Shown one piece after another: positions 1 through 7,572 of a stretch of 19,006 nt of DNA. Each line of letters opens with the position of its first letter. Within the stretch, counting starts at the first letter, position 1. The notes under the pieces were generated by a model. The model did not search any database, was not told the origin of the DNA, and was given only the letters and a program-made list of their open reading frames with translations. The position numbers and the translations under genes are program-made. The stretch lies in contig DJGJ01000069.1 in the NCBI GenBank assembly GCA_002432715.1, forward strand, positions 1 to 19,006, read 5' to 3'. This DNA is from Sphaerochaeta sp. UBA5849. GTDB lineage: Bacteria > Spirochaetota > Spirochaetia > Sphaerochaetales > Sphaerochaetaceae.

Positions 1-564
1 ATCATGGAACAAGATCAATACGGGGGATATCGAGCGAGTATTCTTTGCAGATTTGAAAATATTAGACAAGTCATTCCACTTGATATTGCAACGGGAGATG
101 TTATAACACCGCATCCAATACAGTATTCATTTTCCAGTGTCTTTGGGGATGATGAAATCCCCATCAAGGCATATCCGATTGAAACAATGCTTGCAGAGAA
201 ATTGCAGACAATTTACGCAAGGGGATTCTTGAATAGCCGGAACAAGGATTATTATGATCTCCATATCCTTTACAAACTGAAAAGCAAAGAGATAGATATA
301 CCGACATTGGCAAGAGCTTGTGAGCGGACATTCCATTATCGCAAAACAGAATTCGATCCAGTAAAAATACTAGAATTGCTCGAAAGATTGAAACGGAATG
401 ATTCTTTTCTGAAGAGTTGGGAGGCTTATTCAAAGAAGAACAGCTATGTTCGAGGTATCAGTTTTGAAGCTGTCATCATTGATGCAATGAAACTCATTAA
501 TAAAATGATGATTCCTTGGCTTTCGGACTTACAGAAAGAAAAATTAGCAAAAAAAGCTGAATAG
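1..564 (+). CDS. AbiEii-type nucleotidyltransferase toxin, C-terminal part (5' end outside window)
   Basis: The reading frame is open from base 1; the first ATG, at 4, is probably internal. About 187 codons are visible, against roughly 270-300 for the family. What is seen: a beta strand with an Asp (LDIATGDVI, about residue 27 from that ATG) suiting the third acidic residue of the polymerase-beta-like fold, then AEKLQTIYARG (about 64-74) and KDYYDL (81-86), the later conserved AbiEii/AbiGii motifs. The GGTSL and D-x-D motifs would lie left of the window. Known: AbiEii proteins are toxins of type IV TA systems, nucleotidyltransferases neutralised by AbiEi. The tail is Lys-rich and ends at TAG 562-564. 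Its own AbiEi would normally lie just upstream, out of view; the AbiEi-like gene at 5962-6582 is on the other strand and distant. Family call is fairly sure, completeness is unknown. Confidence 0.75.
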   Translation: MMEQDQYGGYRASILCRFENIRQVIPLDIATGDVITPHPIQYSFSSVFGDDEIPIKAYPIETMLAEKLQTIYARGFLNSRNKDYYDLHILYKLKSKEIDIPTLARACERTFHYRKTEFDPVKILELLERLKRNDSFLKSWEAYSKKNSYVRGISFEAVIIDAMKLINKMMIPWLSDLQKEKLAKKAE

Positions 565-1003
565 AACCACCAAATGAAGATTTCAAGAGAAAAGCAAGAA
601 AACAAATTCTCCTACCAAATCCTGCATGGATAGGTATTCTGACCATGCCTCAAGGCAAAGATAGACTGGGAGGGATTCAAATGCCGGAGAAGACCCTCCC
701 TCTTGTGGCATAGGTTGAAAGATTATTCAGCCACTGATAACCTGGTTTTTCTACCTTCGAATGACGTTCTGCCGCCATCGTGATGCTGGAATTCTCTTGG
801 GATATCCTTCCCTACTCATCCGGTTTGTTCTTGATAATCCGGAAGAACAGCATGTCGACGAGCTTGCCCCTTGGAGCTTCTGGGGCTCGGAAAGCGGGGC
901 AAGTAGCACCACCAAGGAAGCCCTTTCAGCGATTTCTGTAGAAATTGTGGACGTTGTAACTGGTATCGATGGTTCTCAATCAAGTAATTCTTGATGGTAA
1001 GGC
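565..1003. other. Intergenic region without a convincing gene
   Basis: This stretch lies between the AbiEii fragment and the converging radical SAM gene. No frame has both a ribosome-binding site and a recognisable protein. It holds a GGGAGGG/CCCTCCC inverted repeat (668-674 and 694-700) about 100 bp after the AbiEii stop; with no following T-run it is only a weak terminator candidate. At 914-976 it holds the first copy of a dispersed repeat. Confidence 0.5.
914..976 (+). repeat. Dispersed intergenic repeat, copy 1
   Basis: Aligns without gaps to 3546-3608 over about 63 bp, the best part being AGCGATTTCTG then GAAATTGTGGACGTTG and GTATCGAT. The core from GAAATTGTGG onward also matches copies at 13811 and 15966. 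It lies 71 bp beyond the 3' end of the radical SAM gene. It is not a palindrome. Read on the plus strand in one frame, all copies give V-E-[IF]-V-[DE]-V, but no gene around them is recognisable. Confidence 0.6.
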
Positions 1004-1038
1004 AAAAAGAAGCCCAACAAAGTAACAATGTTGGGTTT
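1004..1038 (-). terminator. Rho-independent terminator of the radical SAM gene
   Basis: On the minus strand a stem of about 10 bp (CCCAACA 1013-1019 with TGTTGGG 1029-1035, extended by two A-T pairs and one G-T pair) closes a 9-nt loop. It is followed by CTTCTTTTT. It starts 9 bp after the TGA at 1047-1049, so it ends the transcript of the 1047-3482 gene. Confidence 0.8.
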
Positions 1039-1046
1039 CCTTCGGA

Positions 1047-3482
1047 TCATAGTTTCTCTGAGTCATCAATGAACCTCATACAAGCGGTTATCGAGTCATC
1101 GGGAAGCCCGCATGTCGCTTTGCCCAGCGGGGAAAGGTCCAATTTCGCACTGCCTTGGAGCTCAACTAACACCTTCCCGTCGACAGCCGTCCGTATGATC
1201 GCCTCGAAGATTTCCCTCTTTTTACGGGCTTTTTCAGAAAAGCTGAATACAGCATCATTGCCTTGCCGTACCAGCGAGGCCGGCAGAAAGCGTTGATCCA
1301 GCAATTTCGCAATCGAGCGTTCCATCATGACCATAGTGAGGTGTTTACCTTCGGCCGGCTCGATTGACACGGCATAACGCGACCCGATAGCTTGCTCAAG
1401 TGACAGGACCGGGTAACCGATTGCTTGCAAGTCCGCTTGCAGTGCTTCCCGGTCTGCTAGCGGCAATGGATAGACTGCAATGGCGGTTTTTCCATACCAC
1501 GCGATCATCCGATCCTGCCATTCGGGTGAACTGAACAGGACATCCTGAACCTGCATGATCGATGTCGCTGCCCCTGGTAGGCGTTCGGCCAATGTCCTCA
1601 TGATGTAGGAAGAGCGGGTCGCAGCCTTGGCTGTACGCAATGAAAACGGCACAGTGAAGCGGATATACAGCGGCTTCATTGTAGCTTTGGCTTTAAGCAA
1701 CGCTTCGACGCATTCCATGTCGACTCTCGTGGGAGCCTTGATGGCATGCCCAGTAAGAAATTGCCGTTCAGCTGCGTCAGAGCAAGCACCACAAGCCGAG
1801 CAGTGCCTTATCTCATGCGAGGCGGGCATGCACGAGCTTTGTTGGACATGGTTTTGGGCATCAATGAAGCGGTTGTACAGAAACACACTGTCGATGCCGA
1901 CATCGAGGAAATCGAAGGCAAATCGAGCATGCTGATCCTTGGGTTGGGTGAATGAGTCGGGCAGCCAGCCCTGTCGTCCCAACACAGAAGAGAAGAACTG
2001 CCAAGCCCCTTTGGGGAATTTGCGATCGTAGACATAACCGTTCTCGGCCATGGCCACTAAAGCAGGGGCGATGGGATAGGGCGTCATCACCAGCGTCTGC
2101 GAAATGAAGTACTCGTCAAATTGCTCGGCCAAGCGGAATTCAAAACAGGCCGACTGGACTGCCTCCTGCACGACTTGCAACGATTGTTCCCATTGTGCCC
2201 TGTCGAGCAACAACCGTTCATAGCGTAACGGAGTGAATGGCATGCGCACCAACAGTCCGAATGAGCAAACGATACGGGTATGGCTGCCATGGCGTGAACG
2301 CAATGAATCGATCGAGATCAACAACCGCCTGAATTCCTCACCATCGCTGGCGTCCTCGTTCCCGCTCAAAATGAAAAAGAGCTTAATCTCCTTCGCTTTG
2401 GCTTGTACGATCGCTTCGATCGCCCCCATGATCTGGTCACGACTCAATTCCTTGTGGTAGTAAGCCCGCATCCGCTCGCTGATGCCCTCGATGCCGACGG
2501 TGAACACCCGTTTGCCGGCTGCCGCCTCAAAACTGGCTAAAGCAGGCATGATGGCCAGGATGTCCGCCCGTTGGCTCATGAAATCAACCTGTTTGAAATA
2601 CCGCTGCAATTCAACAATCAAGGCGACGATATCGGAGTGGGTATTGAAGTTGAACGAAGTCAACTCGACCGAATCGGCACCGGTGGTCTGTTTCAGGTAC
2701 AAGGCATCTTCCACCAGCTTCCGGTAGGGCACTTCCCGGTATGGCTTGCGTTCCCATCCTTCGAAGCAGAACGTGCAAAAGGAGGGGCACCCGGCTGAGA
2801 TTTGCAGCCGAATCGTCGAGGCCTCGTCAGAATCGAACAACGGTGGGTCGTTGGCACATCTGATTGGATAACGGTCCATCGATCGGTAGACAGCCTTTGT
2901 AACCCGACTGGGGGCTTTTGAGCTTGTGAATACCACCAAACCGTCGACCGAAGCAGCATGTTCTTCCAGTGCAGTGCGGCGCTCTGCACCCGGCCTTGTT
3001 TTAAGGGTTTCGACCAATGCAGAGACCAACGTCTCCCCCTCTCCGAAATGGATGGCGTCGACTAGGGCGTCTTTGTCACTGAATGTAACGCTTTGAGCTG
3101 CCAGTGAATTCGAACCTCCCAAGACAATCAATGGTTTGAATCCTGCCTGTCGACGCTCTGAAGCAGACAGGGCAATACCGGCACGTGTAAGCAGGTAGGG
3201 AAGGTTGACCAGCTCAAGCGCATAGGCATTGGAGATGAGGAGCAGGTCGAACTGTGCCAACGGGCGCTTGGTGAAGACGGAGGTGAGCCAACCGTCACGA
3301 TCCCCCTCGTGGAGTTGCCGTTCACGTGCAGTGGGGAACCAAGCGAAATCGATGGAAGCAGCCGGGAGGACAGCACGGCACTCGTGATAAAGGAATATGT
3401 GAGGGCTGGAGCGTTCGATGTCGTTGAAAGGAGAAAGACGGACGATGCAAACGGTAAAGTCCCCGTCACCGACGGTTTTCAT
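1047..3482 (-). CDS. Radical SAM protein with cobalamin-binding-like N-terminus
   Basis: An 811-residue protein. Residues 1-210 resemble the B12-binding-like N-terminus of fused radical SAM proteins (LIVLGGSNSLA about 118-128, DAIHFGEGE 142-150), but I see no D-x-H-x-x-G cobalamin-ligand motif. The [4Fe-4S] motif C-x3-C-x2-C is at C232, C236 and C239, followed by the SAM-barrel region to about 500. A second Cys cluster, H560-C561-x2-C564-x2-C567, could hold Zn or another Fe-S centre. Residues from about 600 (KPLYIRFTVPFS) faintly resemble the DUF2344 domain often linked to such proteins. Substrate unknown. ATG at 3482 has no clear Shine-Dalgarno sequence and a promoter lies just upstream, so the mRNA may be almost leaderless. 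It is a single gene with its own terminator, bracketed by repeats at 914 and 3546. Confidence 0.85.
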   Translation of the reverse strand: MKTVGDGDFTVCIVRLSPFNDIERSSPHIFLYHECRAVLPAASIDFAWFPTARERQLHEGDRDGWLTSVFTKRPLAQFDLLLISNAYALELVNLPYLLTRAGIALSASERRQAGFKPLIVLGGSNSLAAQSVTFSDKDALVDAIHFGEGETLVSALVETLKTRPGAERRTALEEHAASVDGLVVFTSSKAPSRVTKAVYRSMDRYPIRCANDPPLFDSDEASTIRLQISAGCPSFCTFCFEGWERKPYREVPYRKLVEDALYLKQTTGADSVELTSFNFNTHSDIVALIVELQRYFKQVDFMSQRADILAIMPALASFEAAAGKRVFTVGIEGISERMRAYYHKELSRDQIMGAIEAIVQAKAKEIKLFFILSGNEDASDGEEFRRLLISIDSLRSRHGSHTRIVCSFGLLVRMPFTPLRYERLLLDRAQWEQSLQVVQEAVQSACFEFRLAEQFDEYFISQTLVMTPYPIAPALVAMAENGYVYDRKFPKGAWQFFSSVLGRQGWLPDSFTQPKDQHARFAFDFLDVGIDSVFLYNRFIDAQNHVQQSSCMPASHEIRHCSACGACSDAAERQFLTGHAIKAPTRVDMECVEALLKAKATMKPLYIRFTVPFSLRTAKAATRSSYIMRTLAERLPGAATSIMQVQDVLFSSPEWQDRMIAWYGKTAIAVYPLPLADREALQADLQAIGYPVLSLEQAIGSRYAVSIEPAEGKHLTMVMMERSIAKLLDQRFLPASLVRQGNDAVFSFSEKARKKREIFEAIIRTAVDGKVLVELQGSAKLDLSPLGKATCGLPDDSITACMRFIDDSEKL

Positions 3483-3491
3483 GATAGAGTG

Positions 3492-3520
3492 ACTGTACCT
3501 GAAATTTCATCCAAAGGCAA
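3492..3520 (-). promoter_or_regulatory. Candidate sigma70 promoter of the radical SAM gene
   Basis: On the minus strand TTGCCT (3515-3520), 17 bp, TACAGT (3492-3497). Each hexamer matches consensus at four of six positions. Transcription would start 1-3 nt before the ATG at 3482, giving a leader too short for a ribosome-binding site, in keeping with the absence of one. Confidence 0.4.
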
Positions 3521-3545
3521 CTGGAGAAGAAAGGCATCCTTGCCT

Positions 3546-3608
3546 CGGAAACCCCTGTTAGCGATTCCTGTGGAAATTGTGGAGGTTGAACGTTGTATCG
3601 ATAGTTCC
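3546..3608 (+). repeat. Dispersed intergenic repeat, copy 2
   Basis: Direct-repeat partner of copy 1 at 914-976. They share AGCGATT, CTGT-GAAATTGTGGA (with one A/G difference), GTTG and GTATCGAT at the same spacing without gaps. It lies 63 bp upstream of the radical SAM start in the same orientation as copy 1, so the gene is enclosed by the pair. Confidence 0.6.
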
Positions 3609-3827
3609 TTCATGCAAAAAGGAATCTCACTGCCATTTTGGACAAAAACAATTTTTACTCAAGAGTGGGCAGTTCTCCCGAATGTAAGGTTACATCGAGC
3701 CTAAACAGCTGAATCCTACCTGTCCAAGAAAAGAAGGGCACTTTTCCTGACTAAAATGATGCTGTTTTGCTAATTTCAGGGAGTATTCCCACACCCAAGG
3801 GCATGGGAAGCTTGGCCTACTCCGATT

Positions 3828-4166
3828 TTGGGGTCATCCTTTGGGTGGAATTGGGCTCCTTCTGTGGTTGCCTTTGGTTTGGACTGCACCCGCATCGCGC
3901 CGGGCGAGAGCGCCCCCTGTGGTGTGATCGGGCCCAAGCAATCCTTCTCACGGCTTTTGGAGGAGGATGGCGCCCTGAAGGCCTACAACGCCGCATACAA
4001 GACCTTCTATGCCCGTCAGAGGCGGGGGACGATGAGCGAGGGCGAGTTCTCATCCTGGCGCGATGAGGCAAAGAGGCGACTGCAGGAAGTGCGTGCAGGC
4101 AAGATCGCACTTGATGAGTACACCGCGTGGCTCAAGCAGGATGTGCGCAAGTGGACGGCCAACTGA
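3828..4166 (+). pseudogene. Remnant of a DUF6076-like gene (C-terminal part)
   Basis: From about residue 17 to the end the frame resembles the C-terminus of DUF6076-type proteins: a Cys-containing stretch (DCTRIAPGESAPCGVIG), then a charged helical block with the landmarks LKAYNAAYKTFYARQRRG, SEGEFSSWRDEAKRRL and a closing EYTAWLK. The first 14 or so residues do not fit, no ribosome-binding site precedes the ATG at 3828, and the several-hundred-residue N-terminal part expected of the family is missing. I read it as a 5'-truncated remnant. Function of the family is unknown to me. The assignment is from memory of the family pattern; an intact small protein is the less likely alternative. Confidence 0.45.
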
Positions 4167-4482
4167 GCACGCCCTACGAGGCCCTTCATCAGATCTGGTA
4201 GGGTACTTTCCTAAGATGGACCGATCCTTCAGATTCTTGTCTGCATCATGGTGGTGCAGATCAATTCCGAGCAATATCACAGTTGATCATCGCGCCATGA
4301 CAGCTAATGCCGCCGCCAACTGGACTCGTTATGGATTGGAGAGAAATAGCAAACTGCTGGGAAAGCTCGCTTTGGTTGATGCGGGGACTCTTTCTTATCA
4401 GCGAGAGTATTATAAGTTCCAAAGTATCATCATGAGATTTTGGAACTTTGGGAGATCGTTGACTTTTGTAACAGATACAAAG
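4167..4482. other. Intergenic region with a 10-bp inverted repeat
   Basis: No recognisable gene. A 62-codon plus-strand frame (ATG 4297, stop 4483-4485) lacks a ribosome-binding site and resembles nothing I know. A perfect 10-bp inverted repeat, AAGTTCCAAA 4414-4423 with TTTGGAACTT 4439-4448 (15-bp loop), has no T-run after it on either strand, so it is more likely a protein site or decayed sequence than a terminator. Confidence 0.4.
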
Positions 4483-4574
4483 TGAGAAGTAAAATAGTAT
4501 TATTATCGGAAGTTGAATATCAATATTCTCGGAAGTAAAACGTTGATATTATCGGAAGTAAGAGGTATAATACG
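4483..4574 (+). repeat. Four tandem 23-bp repeats (iteron-like) over the DUF4143 gene promoter
   Basis: The octamer TCGGAAGT occurs at 4506, 4529 and 4552, exactly 23 bp apart, with a 6-of-8 match (TGAGAAGT) one unit earlier at 4483. Further positions agree across units (AA after the octamer, ATATTA near the end), so the unit is the whole 23 bp. The last two units overlap the -35, spacer and -10 of the promoter at 4543-4571. Two helical turns of spacing would place a bound protein on the same DNA face each time. The regulator is unknown. Confidence 0.8.
4543..4571 (+). promoter_or_regulatory. Strong sigma70 promoter of the DUF4143 ATPase gene
   Basis: TTGATA (4543-4548), 17-bp spacer, TATAAT (4566-4571): near-consensus. 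The fourth 23-bp repeat begins inside the spacer, so a protein bound there should block RNA polymerase. The ribosome-binding site AAAGGAGG (4583-4590) is 8 bp before the ATG at 4599. Confidence 0.8.
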
Positions 4575-4598
4575 TTCTCAGGAAAGGAGGATTCCCAT

Positions 4599-5876
4599 AT
4601 GGAAAGACAAACCTATCTCAAACGCATTGCTGACGGGCTCTTGCAGGAGAGACTCCGATCTAGTGGTGCTGTTCTAGTCGAAGGGCCTAAATGGTGTGGG
4701 AAAACGGCAACTGCAACGAGGGCATCAAACAGTCAGCTGTTCATGCAGGATCCTGACAAGTCAGCCTCGTACCTCATGGCAGCTGATACAAAACCTTCCC
4801 TTTTATTGCAGGGAGACACGCCCCGCCTGCTCGATGAGTGGCAAAGCGCACCCGTATTATGGGATGCCGTACGTTTCATGGTCGACCAACGGGGAGGAAA
4901 GCCAGGGCAGTTTATTCTGACAGGATCGGCAGTGCCACAGGATGATGCTGTACAACATACAGGAACCGGGCGAATCTCACGACTGATGATGCGCCCCATG
5001 AGTCTGTTCGAATCTCTGGAATCGAATGGCATGGTTTCGCTGAAATCGTTGTTCGAGGGGAAGACCGATCCCGAGGGGTTTTCAGAGCTGTCCATAGAAA
5101 GCATAGCTTCTGCCATTGTCCGGGGAGGCTGGCCGGCTTCCATCGGCGATGAAGAGAGCATCGCGTTGCGCCATGCGGTGGATTATGTGGAGGCGGTCAT
5201 CAATGCGGATGTGTCCCGGGTGGATGGCGTGGAGAAAAATCCTGCCCGGGTACGGGCGCTGATGCGCTCCTATGCCAGAAACATAGCGACGATGGCCACG
5301 ATCAGGACGATCCGTGACGATATTGCCCTAGGCGATGCCGATACAAGCGTTTCAGAGAAAACGATCAGTCAGTATCTGACTGCGTTGGACCGTATCTTCG
5401 TCACGGAGAATCTTCCTGCTTGGAACCCTGTGCTACGCTCCAAGACGGCGATCAGGACTTCAGCGAAACGACATTTCGTGGATCCTTCCATCGCAACAGC
5501 CGTGATACGGCTCACCCCTTCCCGGTTGCTCGATGATTTCCAATATTTTGGATTTCTCTTTAAATCCCTATGCACAAGGGACCTGCGGGTCTACGCAGAA
5601 GCCATCGATGGGCAGGTCTTCCACTATCGTGATGCAAGCGGACTTGAATCGGATACTGTGGTCTGTCTCAACGACGGCAGGTGGGCTCCGATCGAAGTGA
5701 AACTCGGTGCCACGCAGATCGAGGAAGCGTCCGAACACCTGCTGGAGTTGAAGGCCAAGGTAGATACCAAGAAGATGAAGGAACCCTCGTTTCTTATGAT
5801 TCTAACAGGAACCGAGTTTGCTTATCGCCGTGATGACGGTGTGCTGGTGGTGCCGATCGGATGTTTGAAGGATTGA
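4599..5876 (+). CDS. AAA ATPase with DUF4143 domain
   Basis: A 425-residue protein of the usual size and order for the AAA_14/DUF4143 family. Walker A is GPKWCGKT (29-36), the Walker B-like acidic pair is LLDEW (D79, E80), and LTGS (108-111) is the sensor-like strand end. DUF4143 follows from about 190, ending in a nuclease-fold-like segment with D352 and E366-x-K368 (PIEVKLG), which matches a PD-(D/E)XK-type layout; whether it cleaves DNA is unknown. Such genes are common, often solitary and in accessory regions, with poorly known roles. It is monocistronic, converges on the AbiEi-like gene at 5962, and has a strong promoter over 23-bp repeats, implying tight control. Confidence 0.85.
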   Translation: MERQTYLKRIADGLLQERLRSSGAVLVEGPKWCGKTATATRASNSQLFMQDPDKSASYLMAADTKPSLLLQGDTPRLLDEWQSAPVLWDAVRFMVDQRGGKPGQFILTGSAVPQDDAVQHTGTGRISRLMMRPMSLFESLESNGMVSLKSLFEGKTDPEGFSELSIESIASAIVRGGWPASIGDEESIALRHAVDYVEAVINADVSRVDGVEKNPARVRALMRSYARNIATMATIRTIRDDIALGDADTSVSEKTISQYLTALDRIFVTENLPAWNPVLRSKTAIRTSAKRHFVDPSIATAVIRLTPSRLLDDFQYFGFLFKSLCTRDLRVYAEAIDGQVFHYRDASGLESDTVVCLNDGRWAPIEVKLGATQIEEASEHLLELKAKVDTKKMKEPSFLMILTGTEFAYRRDDGVLVVPIGCLKD

Positions 5877-5961
5877 TCCGATGTAATGCTGATAGTCCGC
5901 GAACTGCAGCCTCAGGAAATCTTATGAGAGTATTCTCATAGTTGCATGGGGTTGCTGGTAA

Positions 5962-6582
5962 TCATAGCAGAACCTCCATGTACGTCAGAATCTTTGACTT
6001 CACCCGAAGTCTTTGTGCATACTCCAAGAGGCGGGCAATGTTCTTCTGCTGTGAACCGGCATACATTCTCATCGCATGGTTCACCACCTGTATATCGGCC
6101 TTGTGGCGGGTCTTGACCATATCGCAGAGGGTACGCTCGATGTCATATACCTTGATGGCGTTCCCACTTGGTGAGGCTATCGTCATGATTCCCAACCAAT
6201 AGGTCTCCTCACCGGCCACTTTTGCCACAACACCTCGTTTGACAACATTGTGCGGATTGTATCCGAAGGGAAACGTCATCGTATATCGTAATGGGGTGCG
6301 ATCGGTCATGGCATGAAGATACAGTGCGGTCTCATGGGAGAAGATCCCCCTTGAGAACCGCCATTGGAGTACGTACAGTTCATCCTCCCAGATTTCCGGG
6401 AAGGTATACACACCCCGTTCGACTCGGATAAGCAATCCAGAGCGGACCAGGGAGGAGAGACAGCGTCTTGGAATACCGGCTTCCGTCACCTGGGTGCTTG
6501 TGATGATTCCATGCTGTGTTTCAGCCATTTGAAGGATTTCAGCTTCGTCTTTGGTAGTAGCCAAACCTTTTTGTACTTCCAT
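5962..6582 (-). CDS. AbiEi-like winged-helix regulator (type IV antitoxin family), solitary
   Basis: A 206-residue protein if started at ATG 6582; a 23-residue upstream extension is possible but has no family resemblance. The N-terminal winged helix (about 12-60) carries the pattern HGIITSTQVTEAGIPRRCL then LIRVERGVYTFP; next comes FSHETALYLHAMTDRTP (about 80-97) and the AbiEi core with ASPSGNAIKVYDIERTL. AbiEi proteins repress their own operon and neutralise AbiEii. No nucleotidyltransferase partner follows: the next gene downstream converges. No ribosome-binding site precedes the ATG, and a -10-like TAATAT lies 7 bp before it, so the mRNA may be leaderless. It could be an orphan antitoxin acting on a toxin elsewhere, or a decayed pair. 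Confidence 0.75.
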   Translation of the reverse strand: MEVQKGLATTKDEAEILQMAETQHGIITSTQVTEAGIPRRCLSSLVRSGLLIRVERGVYTFPEIWEDELYVLQWRFSRGIFSHETALYLHAMTDRTPLRYTMTFPFGYNPHNVVKRGVVAKVAGEETYWLGIMTIASPSGNAIKVYDIERTLCDMVKTRHKADIQVVNHAMRMYAGSQQKNIARLLEYAQRLRVKSKILTYMEVLL

Positions 6583-6589
6583 GCTATAT

Positions 6590-6619
6590 ATATTACATGA
6601 ATTTAGCATATATGTACAA
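6590..6619 (-). promoter_or_regulatory. Candidate promoter of the solitary AbiEi-like gene
   Basis: On the minus strand TTGTAC (6614-6619), 18 bp, TAATAT (6590-6595). Seven bp then separate the -10 from the ATG at 6582, so transcription would begin at or next to the start codon. The segment is very A+T-rich with two similar GC-(T)-ATATAT stretches that could be operator half-sites. Confidence 0.4.
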
Positions 6620-6690
6620 TCAATTCTGCAACTATCACAATTGTTTCGCAACGTAGCTCTGATTCCAAGGCAGGATTCTTCATTGCAATA

Positions 6691-7572
6691 TCAACCTTCA
6701 TGATCCCATCCTTCAATGAAATCATGAATCTCGTCCATGTCATCCTGTGAGATGGAGATGCCATAGCCGTAATCGGCGGGACTTTTCCCAAACAGCCTCA
6801 GCATGCTGATACATGCATCCTCATCGATCAGGTTGTCCTCGAAGTTCCGCAGTATGGTCTCTATTGCCTTCGGGGAGGAACCAGTCGTCTTGGTGGCAGT
6901 ATTCAATTTGAGAAACACATCACTGAGGGTTGAACGTCCAATCCTAAAATACTCTCCATCCCGATTACGCTCATCAATTCCATAGAGTTCTTGGTACTGC
7001 GTTTTGGTTATTGCTGCAATCTCCCACAACCGTTTCACCAGCGAACGATAAGGCAGCCACCATGTGCAATGAAGTCTCGCGATGAATCGGAGCAGGACTT
7101 TCATTGGGATGCTTTGAAGTGAATACGATTTGAATTCTTCGAAAACACAGCGCTTCAGCACTTCTTCCGGAAGAAGAAACTCAGCAGCAAACCAATTTGC
7201 CTTGGCTTCAACCAGATCATCTTCCTGCCCATCCTGCCGACTCAGGTGCGAACCGGTCTTGGTAAAAAAGTGATACAATTCATGTGCAATGGCAAATATC
7301 TGCTTATCGTAATAGTCGGCGGTATTGAGCCCGATGAAGACCAGACACTCCCCGCCCTCCTCTGAGTATAAAATCACAGCAGAGAAGGCTGGTTTTTCAG
7401 ATTCTGCTTCAATGGGGATTTCGAGGAGGATGATCTCAAGCTTGTCGAGAATCGTGCACAAATCATTTGCGATCGGGGGATCATCCGAGAAACCAAGCAA
7501 GAAGCGCTTGTCTCTGGCTAATTTCCGAATTGATTCTATGTCCTGCTCGCTAAGCTTGGTCTTCCGATACAT
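6691..7572 (-). CDS. ImmA/IrrE family metallopeptidase
   Basis: A 293-residue protein with the zinc-protease signature HELYH (H97, E98, H101) and a downstream EAKANWFAAEFLLP (122-135), whose E122 fits the third zinc ligand. The remaining 150 residues form a C-terminal extension (to DFIEGWDHEG) that I cannot assign. In known ImmR-ImmA pairs the peptidase cleaves the cognate XRE repressor and switches on a mobile element or stress genes; others act as TA-like modules. Its start overlaps the XRE gene end by 23 bp, so translation is coupled. No integrase or excisionase is seen nearby, hence the regulated target may simply be this operon or an outside gene. Confidence 0.85.
   Translation of the reverse strand: MYRKTKLSEQDIESIRKLARDKRFLLGFSDDPPIANDLCTILDKLEIILLEIPIEAESEKPAFSAVILYSEEGGECLVFIGLNTADYYDKQIFAIAHELYHFFTKTGSHLSRQDGQEDDLVEAKANWFAAEFLLPEEVLKRCVFEEFKSYSLQSIPMKVLLRFIARLHCTWWLPYRSLVKRLWEIAAITKTQYQELYGIDERNRDGEYFRIGRSTLSDVFLKLNTATKTTGSSPKAIETILRNFEDNLIDEDACISMLRLFGKSPADYGYGISISQDDMDEIHDFIEGWDHEG

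Larger units (their letters stand above)
3483..3827. other. Intergenic region
   Basis: It holds the radical SAM promoter and repeat copy 2 (3546-3608). From 3609 to 3827 I see no gene, terminator or RNA I can support. Confidence 0.5.

Noticed and set aside
3128..3704. Long frames opposite and across the radical SAM gene start (for example 3309-3704 plus strand)
   Set aside because: They are shadows of the radical SAM coding region with no start signal and no family resemblance.
5923..5940. Hairpin TATGAGA-GTAT-TCTCATA between the convergent DUF4143 and AbiEi-like genes
   Set aside because: Short, A+T-rich and without a T-run; too weak to call a terminator.
1..6582. The AbiEii fragment at 1-564 and the AbiEi-like gene at 5962-6582 as one TA pair
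   Set aside because: Opposite strands, over 5 kb apart with unrelated genes between; real pairs overlap or are adjacent.
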